Source: Gordonia sediminis (GTDB taxonomy: Bacteria; Actinomycetota; Actinomycetes; Mycobacteriales; Mycobacteriaceae). From it: a stretch of DNA of 64,000 nt. A model generated the notes under the pieces. It was given only the letters and a program-made list of their open reading frames with translations, was not told where the DNA came from and did no database searches. Of this stretch, positions 8,113 to 15,688 are shown in pieces. Made by a program: the position numbers and the translations under genes. The stretch's first letter is position 1; each line of letters starts with the position of its first letter. The DNA lies in the NCBI GenBank assembly GCA_004193205.1, contig RZUM01000001.1, positions 750,424 through 814,423 of the forward strand. Reading direction: 5' to 3'.

Positions 8113-9630
8113 CTACTGGACGCCCCAATGGGTGGATTCGCCCGCGCGACTCACGCGACGGGGCACGGCCCATGGATTGTCATCCCGGAGCGGTTCGGGG
8201 AGCAGCCCGCTGGGCGCATCCTGGAATGCGATCGGCCGGAGGAACCGGCGGATCGCCGTGGCGCCGACGGAGGTGTGCGCGGCCGCGGTCGTGGCCGGGT
8301 AGGGTCCGCCGTGGTGTTGGGCCGGGGTGACCGCGACGCCGGTGGGCCAGCTGTTGAACACCAGACGACCGGCGCGGGTGGCCGCCAGTCGGATCAGACC
8401 GAGCAGCTCTTCGCGTTCGGCTTCGGTCGGTTCACTGCGGGTGTGCAGGGTGACGGTCAAGGTTCCGTCGATGATCTGCAGGACGCGGCGGATGTCGGCG
8501 ACGGTGCGGTATTCCGCGATGATGGCGGTGGGCCCGAATGTCTCGTCCAGCAGGGTGTCGGCCCGCGCGACAAGATTGTCGGCCGAAGTCTGCAGCAGGG
8601 TCGGGCTGACCGACTGGACATCGTTCCCGTCCCTGGTCTCAACTCCCTTGACCAGCACAGTCATCTGGGGTAAAGCTGTCACCTCGTCAATCCGATGCCG
8701 ATACCCGTCGACGATCCGTTCGGTCAGCATGCGGGCGGCCGGCACCCGGTGGGTCTGTTCGACGATGGCGTCGACGACGTCGGAACCGGTGGGCACGAGC
8801 AAGATACCCGGCTTGGTGCAGAACTGTCCGGCGCCGAGGGTGAACGAACCGACGAACCCGGTGGCGATCTCGTCCGCGCGTTCTTCGAGCGCTCCCGGGG
8901 TCACGACGGCGGGGTTCACACTTCCGAGTTCTCCGAAGAACGGGATCGGGTTGGGTCGGGCGGCGGCGACATCGAACAGCGCGCGCCCTCCGACGACCGA
9001 CCCGGTGAATCCGGCCGCGGCGATGCGCGAATCCTGCAGCGCCCGCACGCCGGCCTGATGCCCGCTGATCAGGGAGAAGACACCGTCCGGAGCGCCGGCG
9101 GCGCGCAAGGCATCGACGACGATCGCGGCGGTGTCCGCGGAGGTCCGGAGATGTCCGGGATGTGCCTTCACGACCACGGGACAGCCCGCCGCTAGCGCTG
9201 ATGCAGTGTCGTTGCCGGCGACCGAGAATGCGAACGGGAAGTTTCCGGCCGAGAACACCAGCACCGGGCCCAGTGGGATCTGGTAGCGCCGCAGGTCCGG
9301 ACGGGGACCGAGGGCGAATTCGGCATCGGCTGGGTCGAGCACTACGTCAAGGAATCCGCCGTCGAGCAACTCCTGGGCGAACATCCGCAGTTGCACACTC
9401 GTGCGCGTCACCTCGCCGGCGAGTCGTGCCCCGGAGAGTCCGGTCTCGACCTGGGCGACCCGGACCAGCTCGTCGGTGCGAGCCTCGAGCGCGTCGGCGA
9501 TCGCACACAGCATCCTCGCGCGATCGTCGGGAGTTCGCGCCGCCCAATCGGGCGCTGCGATCGCGGCGGCCTCGAGCACCCCGTGCAGCTCGGCGTCGGT
9601 GGTGTCGGGCAGGTACGGCGTATCGGTCAT
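8113..9630 (-). CDS. Aldehyde dehydrogenase, 2,5-dioxovalerate dehydrogenase-like (second copy)
   Basis: A 505-residue paralogue of the enzyme at 3251-4753, sharing SAGNFPFAFSVAGNDTASAL, FTGSVVGGRALFD, GELGSVNP (general base) and the catalytic cysteine in GQFCTKPG (about residue 271). ATG 9630 is chosen because gaaggag lies 7 nt upstream; the ATG at 9636 overlaps the flavin reductase stop (ATGA) but has that site only 1 nt away. It is translated in an operon with the upstream flavin reductase. The pairing flavin reductase plus this aldehyde dehydrogenase mirrors the plus-strand set at 587-4753, implying that two related monooxygenase pathways share chemistry. No LLM monooxygenase accompanies this second pair. 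Confidence 0.9.
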   Translation of the reverse strand: MTDTPYLPDTTDAELHGVLEAAAIAAPDWAARTPDDRARMLCAIADALEARTDELVRVAQVETGLSGARLAGEVTRTSVQLRMFAQELLDGGFLDVVLDPADAEFALGPRPDLRRYQIPLGPVLVFSAGNFPFAFSVAGNDTASALAAGCPVVVKAHPGHLRTSADTAAIVVDALRAAGAPDGVFSLISGHQAGVRALQDSRIAAAGFTGSVVGGRALFDVAAARPNPIPFFGELGSVNPAVVTPGALEERADEIATGFVGSFTLGAGQFCTKPGILLVPTGSDVVDAIVEQTHRVPAARMLTERIVDGYRHRIDEVTALPQMTVLVKGVETRDGNDVQSVSPTLLQTSADNLVARADTLLDETFGPTAIIAEYRTVADIRRVLQIIDGTLTVTLHTRSEPTEAEREELLGLIRLAATRAGRLVFNSWPTGVAVTPAQHHGGPYPATTAAAHTSVGATAIRRFLRPIAFQDAPSGLLPEPLRDDNPWAVPRRVSRAGESTHWGVQ

Positions 9631-9632
9631 GG

Positions 9633-10139
9633 TCATGCTCCTTCGCGGTAACCGCCAAGGCGGCCCTTGTGGAACACCAGGGGTGTTGTTGCGGTGCCGG
9701 TGTCCATCGACAGGACGCGGGCGATGACGACGACGTGGTCGCCGGCGTCGATTTCGTGGGAGATCTCGCAGTCGATCCAGGCGTGGGCCCCGACGATCTG
9801 TGGTGATCCGTACTCCGACCATGTCCACGCCACGTCGTCGAACTTGTTGGCCTGCTTGCGTGACAGAGCAGCGACGACCAGCTCCTGGCCGGTCGCGAGA
9901 ACACTCGCGCAGAGCCGGCCGGCGGCACGTACCTTCGGCCAGCTCGTCGAGGTGTGCGCCACGCTGAACGTGACCAGGGGAGGGTCGAGCGAGAGTGACG
10001 CGAAGGTTCCGACGATGAGGCCGCACGGATGGTCATGGTCGGCAGTCATCACCGACAGGGCGGTCACGCCGGTGGGCACGTGGCCCATCACGGACCGGAA
10101 ATGAGACTGGTCGATCTCGATGGGGGCGAGGGTGGTCAT
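9633..10139 (-). CDS. Flavin reductase family protein (second copy)
   Basis: A 168-residue flavin reductase-like protein paralogous to the one at 587-1129: VPTGVTALSVMT near residue 21, LIVGTFASLSLDPPLVTFSV near residues 40-59, and the late EIDAGDHVVVIARVLSM. It would supply reduced flavin to a monooxygenase. The start has aggag 6-7 nt upstream, and the stop overlaps the aldehyde dehydrogenase region (ATGA). Its promoter region holds the palindrome TGAAC-N5-GTTCA at 10176-10190 and is shared divergently with ribBA, so reductase and flavin synthesis may be co-regulated (inference). Confidence 0.9.
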   Translation of the reverse strand: MTTLAPIEIDQSHFRSVMGHVPTGVTALSVMTADHDHPCGLIVGTFASLSLDPPLVTFSVAHTSTSWPKVRAAGRLCASVLATGQELVVAALSRKQANKFDDVAWTWSEYGSPQIVGAHAWIDCEISHEIDAGDHVVVIARVLSMDTGTATTPLVFHKGRLGGYREGA

Positions 10140-10175
10140 GGTGGTCTCCTGGTAGACGCCGCGATGGTCACTAGT

Positions 10176-10190
10176 TGAACATCAAGTTCA
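10176..10190. promoter_or_regulatory. Palindrome TGAAC-N5-GTTCA, candidate operator
   Basis: A perfect inverted repeat, TGAACATCAAGTTCA, begins 37 bp upstream of the flavin reductase start on its promoter side. The same arrangement with longer arms recurs at 12223-12243, suggesting binding by one dimeric repressor. Confidence 0.55.
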
Positions 10191-10296
10191 TATAGTGGTC
10201 ATTCTGCGATATGGCTCACACCCTGTCAAGAAGTTCGTCCGCGTCACGAAAGCTCTTGACGCGCCCTGAGCTCTCTGTCACAATTTTGATCATCTC

Positions 10297-10311
10297 GTTC
10301 ATCTGATGAAC
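10297..10311. promoter_or_regulatory. Palindrome GTTCAT-N3-ATGAAC, candidate operator
   Basis: The inverted repeat GTTCATCTGATGAAC lies about 35 bp before the ribBA start in the divergent region. It uses the same ATGAAC half-site as the other palindromes but with arms pointing outward. An almost identical site is at 12358-12374. Confidence 0.55.
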
Positions 10312-10344
10312 ACATTCCCGAGCAATCCGAAAGGAGTGGCCGCG

Positions 10345-11595
10345 ATGTCGACGATCCGTGAGGCGATCACTGCACTGGCCGAGAAGAAGATGGTCCTAGT
10401 CGTCGACGACGAGGACCGGGAGAACGAGGGCGACCTGATCATGGCCGCCGAACACGCCACCACCGACACAGTGGCGTTCTTTCTCGAACACACCTCCGGA
10501 TTTTTGTGCGTGTCGATCGACGAGGCCCGCGCCGACCGCCTCGGGCTCGACCTGATGGTCGCCGATAACACCGATCGACACCGGACCGCATTCCTGATCA
10601 GCGTCGACTATCGGCACGGCACCACCACCGGCATCAGCGCCGGTGATCGCGCCGCCACCATCCGCGCGCTCGCCAATCCTCGACTGGTACGCGACGACCT
10701 GGCGCGTCCCGGTCACGTCATGCCACTGCTCGCCAAGCCCGGCGGTGTTCTGGAACGGCCTGGCCACACCGAGGCCGGCGTCGACCTGTGTCGCCTTGCC
10801 GGCCTCAGCGGCGCCGCCCTGCTCTGTGAGATCGTCACTCCCGATCGCCGGGAGATGATGCGGGGCAAGGATCTTCAGAAGTTCGCCGCGCGCCATGGAA
10901 TCCCGATGATCACCATCGCCGACCTGCGCGCCCACCGCACCCGCATCGCGGCCACCGCCGTCACCGAACTGCGTCCGCGACCCATCCCCACGCCGCCCAC
11001 CGTGACGCGTGCCGGCGCCAGCACCCTGCCCACCGACACCGGCACCTTCGAAGCGGTCGCCTACCGTGCGGCCGGCAACGTCGAGCACATGGCACTGGTG
11101 ATGGGCGATCCGGCGACCGAACAGGCCCCGCTGGTCCGCATTCACAGCGAATGCATCACCGGTGACCTCGCCGGTTCCCTCCGTTGCGACTGTGGCCAAC
11201 AGTTCCGAAACGCCCTGAGCGCCATCGCCAACGCCGGATCAGGCGTCCTGGTCTATCTGCGTGGACACGAAGGACGCGGTATTGGCCTGGGACACAAACT
11301 GCGCGCCTACGAACTCCAGCAGCACGAAGGGCTCGACACCATCGACGCCAACTTGCGGCTCGGGCTCCCCATCGACTCCCGCAGCTACGACGACGCGTGC
11401 GCCATTCTCGACGAACTCGGCGTGCGCTCCGTACGTCTGCTGACCAACAACCCCGACAAGGTCGCCGCCCTCGCCGATCACGGTATCGGCGTCGTCGAGC
11501 AGGTCGCCCACGAGTCGGCGCCCACCCGAGAAAACCGTCTCTATCTGGTGGCCAAACGAGATCGACTTGGCCACAGGCTGGAACGTCTCGGGTGA
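10345..11595 (+). CDS. ribBA: Bifunctional DHBP synthase / GTP cyclohydrolase II
   Basis: A 416-residue RibBA that makes both precursors of riboflavin: 3,4-dihydroxy-2-butanone 4-phosphate from ribulose 5-phosphate, and the pyrimidine precursor from GTP. The N-terminal DHBP synthase domain has DDEDRENEGDLIMAAE (about 20-35), GTTTGISAGDRA and RPGHVMPLLAKPGGVLERPG; the C-terminal cyclohydrolase II domain has RIHSECITGD and SLRCDCG (zinc cysteines), RGHEGRGIGLGHK and LLTNNPDK. ATG 10345 has aaaggag 9 nt upstream; an earlier in-frame ATG at 10306 overlaps the operator. No other riboflavin gene is nearby, so this is probably an extra copy that boosts flavin supply for the surrounding flavoenzymes (inference). 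Confidence 0.95.
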   Translation: MSTIREAITALAEKKMVLVVDDEDRENEGDLIMAAEHATTDTVAFFLEHTSGFLCVSIDEARADRLGLDLMVADNTDRHRTAFLISVDYRHGTTTGISAGDRAATIRALANPRLVRDDLARPGHVMPLLAKPGGVLERPGHTEAGVDLCRLAGLSGAALLCEIVTPDRREMMRGKDLQKFAARHGIPMITIADLRAHRTRIAATAVTELRPRPIPTPPTVTRAGASTLPTDTGTFEAVAYRAAGNVEHMALVMGDPATEQAPLVRIHSECITGDLAGSLRCDCGQQFRNALSAIANAGSGVLVYLRGHEGRGIGLGHKLRAYELQQHEGLDTIDANLRLGLPIDSRSYDDACAILDELGVRSVRLLTNNPDKVAALADHGIGVVEQVAHESAPTRENRLYLVAKRDRLGHRLERLG

Positions 11596-11675
11596 CATCC
11601 GAGTAGTCCCACGAACCAGGTCACCCGAGCCGGTGACCTCGACTTCACCTCCGGCTTGGCCTCGCGGCGCCAACA

Positions 11676-12143
11676 CCCAAGGGTGAGATCGTCGTGATCC
11701 TCGCCGCCCGTCTGTTCGGCGCCGACCACGGTACCGTCCACCTCGTCGACACCGTCACCGCTGAGCCGAGCATCCTCGACAGTGTCGCCGGTCTGCCGTT
11801 CCTCGACGGGGCGGTTTACCAGATGTCCGAGGGTACGTACGCGCCGATGGATTCGACGGTTGCCGAGGGCTATCCACGCCTACAGATCACGGTGGGCGGA
11901 CGGCCGGTCGAACTCGACATGGCGACCATCGGTGCGGCGCCGGTTTCCGAAGGGGTCTGGATCGCCGAACCGCATCTGGGGTCGCACTACCGGCTGCTCT
12001 CCGAGCTCCGCCAGGTGCGCGAGCAGGGCTATGCGATCACAAGTGGGGACGGCCTGCGGCAACGTCCGGGGCGCGATGACCCGTCACGGCCGAACTCGAC
12101 GTCGCAGGCGGGCAGCCGGTTCACCAGCCACGCAACAGAGTAG
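11676..12143 (+). pseudogene. Decayed OYE-like oxidoreductase fragment with unidentified tail
   Basis: Reading from 11676 gives PKGEIVVILAARLFGADHGT and then VHLVDTVTAEPSILD. These match residues 514-520 and 578-604 of the OYE-like flavoprotein at 15656-17629 (PKGEIVVVDW; NARLFGADDDTVYLANT), with about 57 intervening residues missing. Homology continues upstream at the DNA level (ggcgccaacacccaagggtg) with a 2-bp gap. After SVAGL the frame goes on to 12143 with sequence I cannot identify; near its end LLSELRQVREQGYAI looks like part of an IclR effector domain. No plausible start or ribosome-binding site precedes it. The rest of the 1.05-kb gap between ribBA and the PucR gene holds two palindromes and, from 12375 to 12646, only the PucR promoter region. 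Confidence 0.7.
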
Positions 12144-12222
12144 GGAGAAGCGGAGACCCGCTGGAAATCGAACGCGGGATGTGCCCGCTATCAACGGCCC
12201 GACGACGTCGCTGTCGGTCATC

Positions 12223-12243
12223 AAATGAACATATAGTTCATTT
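12223..12243. promoter_or_regulatory. Palindrome AAATGAAC-N5-GTTCATTT, candidate operator
   Basis: A perfect 8-bp-arm inverted repeat around ATATA. It is the longest of the ATGAAC/GTTCAT sites and resembles in layout the A/T-flanked palindromes bound by IclR-family repressors such as KdgR (comparison from memory). It lies about 400 bp upstream of the first PucR-type gene, with no intact gene in between. Confidence 0.55.
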
Positions 12244-12357
12244 AACGAATACAACAGTAGGCGACGGGTGTGATGCCGTCAATAGGCCGTTCGCACTGGT
12301 CGAGCCGCCGGTCCCGCGTTCATGGGGCGATTCGGAGAGCCCGGGGGAAGGCCGTGA

Positions 12358-12374
12358 TGTTCATGAAATGAACA
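12358..12374. promoter_or_regulatory. Palindrome TGTTCAT-N3-ATGAACA, candidate operator
   Basis: A perfect 7-bp-arm inverted repeat, TGTTCATGAAATGAACA, matching the 10297-10311 site in arm sequence and spacer length. Single half-sites ATGAAC (12542-12547) and GTTCAT (12622-12627) follow before the PucR gene. Confidence 0.5.
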
Positions 12375-12646
12375 CCTAGACCAAATTTCGGCGATCGAGG
12401 CGGATCAGTCTCGGCCAAGAACATCCATGCAACTTCGAAAGTCGGCTCGATGACGACCCAGTTCCTCTCCGCGGTCCCCACTGAACTGTGGTTGGGCGGC
12501 CGGCAAGTCCCTGCCGCGACCGCTGCGACGCTGCCATCTTAATGAACGAATTGTGAACGCTGGGTGCGAGCATCAGAAGATTCGGCGCGAACCAGTACCC
12601 AGGTACAATTTCGATGCCAACGTTCATACTTCTGTGGAGATGACTC

Positions 12647-14131
12647 GTGGTTAACCTGACGGTCGGCGATTTGGTGGCCATGCGGGAATTGGCGTGCAGC
12701 GTCGTGGCCGGCGCAGCGGGCCGTGGGCGAACTGTCGTATGGGCGCACGTGTGCGAGTTGCCCGATCCCTGGCATTGGCTCGGTACCGACGAGCTTCTGA
12801 TGACCACCGGCATGAGCATTCCCGCGGCGGCCGACGAACAGGAACAATTCATCCGGCGGCTCCGTGCGGCCGGCTTGGCCGGTGTTGCAATCGGAGACGA
12901 CCTGCTGGCACCGGCACTGTCGCAAGACATGCTGTCCGCGGCCGACGAACTGGGCTTCCCCATTCTTGCGGTCGGTCACGCAACGCCTTTCGCGGCGATC
13001 GGCCGTACCGTCGCAATCGCCGCCCAGAGCGTCCACGTGAGTCGAATTGCCCGTATGAGTCGGCTCTACGATGCACTTCAGCTCGGCGACGACACATCGT
13101 TGCTCGAACGGCTGTCGGCGGAGCTCGGCCATCGAATCCACGTTGTCGATGTCAGGCTCGGAAGCGAGATGCTGCAGGATTCGCACCCGCTGGACGTCGA
13201 CCTGATCCATCAACTGCGCCGCCGCGTCGACGGCGTACTCGACCGGCTTCCCTCAAGAGTGGCGATCGAGGTCGACGAAGGAATCTCGGCAACTGCTTTC
13301 CCGCTCGCCACACACCGCAAGTGCATGCTGGTCGCAGTGGGGAGCACCGATCTCGAAGTCGATGCCTTTGTGTTGTTGCAGGCGCAGAGCCTGGTCGGCT
13401 TGGAAATCGAACGCGTCGAGCGAGAACGCGATCGAATCGACGCCGTTCGGGAGCGGTTGCTCGAGCAGATGATCACCGGATCGGTCACTTCGGATGCCGT
13501 CGCACCCCGGCTGGCAGAACTCGGTTTGTCCGAGACAGACTGGCGCGTCATCGGATTCGATGCGCCTGCACTCCAGATCGCTCGCACGCTCATTGGCGAC
13601 CGCGGGATCCCGCGCTTGTCGTGCTCGGTCGGCGAGGTGGGCTACCTGATGATTCCGAGCGCTGATGCGCAGTGCGCCGCAGATCTGCTTGCCCGCCATC
13701 TCGATTCGGTAGGCATGTCCCTCCAGTCCGCGACAAGTCAAGGAGTACAGGAGAGCGTTCGTCAGGCCAGATGGGCGCTCGAGGCCGCCAGGGCGGCCGG
13801 CGGCGGGATCGCCGATTACTCGACTGCGGCGCCGTTGTTTCTACCCCCGACGGTTACCGAGGCGCAGTTCGCGACGCGCGCGGTGCTGGGGAAGCTCATC
13901 GATTATGACAATGCGAATCGCAGCAATCTCGTCGAGACCCTCGACGTCTTTCTGGCCAAGGATCGCACCTGGTCAACCACCGCGGAGAAGCTGATGATCC
14001 ATCGTCAGACACTGGGCTATCGGCTTCGCAAGATCGAGGCTCTCACCGGACGAAATGTGAAGAACTCCGGCGATATTGCCGACTTCTGGATGGCGCTGAT
14101 CACCCGCAGGATCAGTAGTGGCCAGGACTGA
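12647..14131 (+). CDS. PucR family transcriptional regulator (first of tandem pair)
   Basis: A 494-residue PucR-type regulator. The N-terminal PucR domain starts with LTVGDLVAM and runs through ELLMTTGM and the TPFAAIGRTVAIAAQ segment (about residues 1-130); the middle is a GGDEF-like/CdaR domain; the C-terminus has the HTH_30 helix-turn-helix, visible as LVETLDVFLAKDRTWSTTAE and IHRQTLGYRLRKIEALTGR (about 420-475). Family members control catabolism of purines, amino acids and related nitrogen compounds. The GTG start has tggaga upstream and a possible -10 TACAAT at 12604-12609. A second, clearly homologous regulator follows 27 bp later, so the two arose by tandem duplication and probably act on region A genes. 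Confidence 0.92.
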   Translation: MVNLTVGDLVAMRELACSVVAGAAGRGRTVVWAHVCELPDPWHWLGTDELLMTTGMSIPAAADEQEQFIRRLRAAGLAGVAIGDDLLAPALSQDMLSAADELGFPILAVGHATPFAAIGRTVAIAAQSVHVSRIARMSRLYDALQLGDDTSLLERLSAELGHRIHVVDVRLGSEMLQDSHPLDVDLIHQLRRRVDGVLDRLPSRVAIEVDEGISATAFPLATHRKCMLVAVGSTDLEVDAFVLLQAQSLVGLEIERVERERDRIDAVRERLLEQMITGSVTSDAVAPRLAELGLSETDWRVIGFDAPALQIARTLIGDRGIPRLSCSVGEVGYLMIPSADAQCAADLLARHLDSVGMSLQSATSQGVQESVRQARWALEAARAAGGGIADYSTAAPLFLPPTVTEAQFATRAVLGKLIDYDNANRSNLVETLDVFLAKDRTWSTTAEKLMIHRQTLGYRLRKIEALTGRNVKNSGDIADFWMALITRRISSGQD

Positions 14132-14158
14132 CGTGCCCGCCCGAAGGAGGGAACGAGG

Positions 14159-15688
14159 GTGTCGAGTCTGACCGTCGGTGATCTCGTCGCGATGGATCAG
14201 ATCGGGTGCACGGTCGTCGCCGGTGCGGACGGCCTCGATCGACCGATCGTGTGGGCGCATGCCTCCGAACTCGACCCCTGGGACTGGCTGGGCGCGGACG
14301 AACTGCTGATGACTGCCGGGTTGTGCGTACCTGCCGAGGAAGAAGCACAGTCCACTTTCATCGAACGCATCCACGACAGCGGATTGGCGGGGGTCATCAT
14401 CGGTGACGGCCCTACAGCTCCCCAGCTGACGTCGGCGATGCTGGCAACGGCCGACAGCCTGAATTTCCCCATCCTCCGCTGCAGCCACACCACCCCGTTC
14501 ACGGCCATCGGACGGACGGTGGCAATGGCCAGCCAGAGCGTTCAGGTCGGCCGCGTCGCGCGACTGAGCCGACTCTACGAGCGCGCTCGCTCGGATGTGG
14601 ACCCCGACACGAGCCTGCTGGCCAGGCTCTCCCAGGAACTTCGATACGCGCTGCACGTCGTCGACGTCGAATACCGATCCCCAGTTCTTCCCACGGAAAG
14701 TGCGCTGTCGGAGAAAACAATTCATTCACTCGCGGTGCGCGTCTCCGATGCCCTCGATCGCCTCCCCGCCCACATCACGCTCGACGAGAGCGCCGACTAC
14801 GTGGTCACCGCCCACGCCTTGCCCACCCACCGCAGGTGCATGCTGGTGATGGCGGGAAACCCCTCCATCGATATCGATGCCTTTGCGCTTCTGCACGTGC
14901 GTACCCTGATCGGGGTCGAAGTAGAGAAGGTCACCAGGGAACGCGAGCATGCCGACGTAGTCGGTGCAGCTCTGTTGCAGAGAATCCTCACGGGGTCCGT
15001 TGCAACAGAAGCAGTCACACCGCACCTCGAGCGACTCGGCCTTCTCGGACCCGAGTGGTCGGTTGCCTGCTTCACCGACGACTTCCTCCGTGAGACGAGG
15101 ACGGTCATCGGCGACCGCGCTATCCCCAACGTGTCCACGGTCTTCAACGGTCGCGCATACCTGCTGTTCTCGGTCAGTCGCCGCGCGGAGATCATCGAGG
15201 TGCTGCGTGACAAGATCTCCGCGATCGGGGTGTCGCCGCCTGCGACGATGCTCGCACAGATACCGGACAGCGCTCGCCAGGCAAGCTGGGCGTTGGATAC
15301 CGCACGATCCACGGGAGAACCGGTTGTCTACTACGCCACCGATGCGCCACTGTTCTTGCCGCGCACCGCGAGCGATGCCCAGCGAGCCGCCGATGCCATC
15401 CTGGGGAAACTCATCGAATACGACCAGGGGCACGAATCGGACCTCGTCGAGACCCTCGAGGTCTTTCTCGCCAACAACCGAAGCTGGAGCGAAGCAGCCA
15501 ATCGGCTCGGAATCCACCGGCAGACCCTGGCTTTTCGGCTTCGCAAGATCGAGTCGGTCACCGGAAGAAATCTGAAGACCTCCTCCGACATCGCGATACT
15601 GTGGCTGGCGCTCCGTGCCCGTGCGGTGGCACGCCCGGACACGGAGCACGAACTGTCAGATCGCGAAAGCCGCCCGCAGACCCTCTAG
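14159..15688 (+). CDS. PucR family transcriptional regulator (second of tandem pair)
   Basis: A 509-residue paralogue of the preceding regulator with the same order of domains: PucR domain (LTVGDLVAMDQIGCTVVAG, ELLMTAGLCV, TPFTAIGRTVAMASQ), CdaR-like centre and C-terminal HTH_30 (LVETLEVFLANNRSWSEAAN; LGIHRQTLAFRLRKIESVTGR). The GTG at 14159 is preceded by gaaggagg, a strong ribosome-binding site. The last 33 bp overlap the 3' end of the convergent OYE-like gene. Having two similar but diverged regulators suggests that each answers a different inducer, or that they form heteromers (inference). Confidence 0.92.
   Translation: MSSLTVGDLVAMDQIGCTVVAGADGLDRPIVWAHASELDPWDWLGADELLMTAGLCVPAEEEAQSTFIERIHDSGLAGVIIGDGPTAPQLTSAMLATADSLNFPILRCSHTTPFTAIGRTVAMASQSVQVGRVARLSRLYERARSDVDPDTSLLARLSQELRYALHVVDVEYRSPVLPTESALSEKTIHSLAVRVSDALDRLPAHITLDESADYVVTAHALPTHRRCMLVMAGNPSIDIDAFALLHVRTLIGVEVEKVTREREHADVVGAALLQRILTGSVATEAVTPHLERLGLLGPEWSVACFTDDFLRETRTVIGDRAIPNVSTVFNGRAYLLFSVSRRAEIIEVLRDKISAIGVSPPATMLAQIPDSARQASWALDTARSTGEPVVYYATDAPLFLPRTASDAQRAADAILGKLIEYDQGHESDLVETLEVFLANNRSWSEAANRLGIHRQTLAFRLRKIESVTGRNLKTSSDIAILWLALRARAVARPDTEHELSDRESRPQTL

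Noticed and set aside
12165-12182. 15-bp match tggaaatcgaacgcg shared with the first PucR gene (near 13402)
   Set aside because: Too short and not extended on either side, so not supportable as a PucR gene remnant.
11782-12228. Second frame over the decayed region (148 codons)
   Set aside because: Arginine-rich, without homology, and out of phase with the recognisable OYE remnant.
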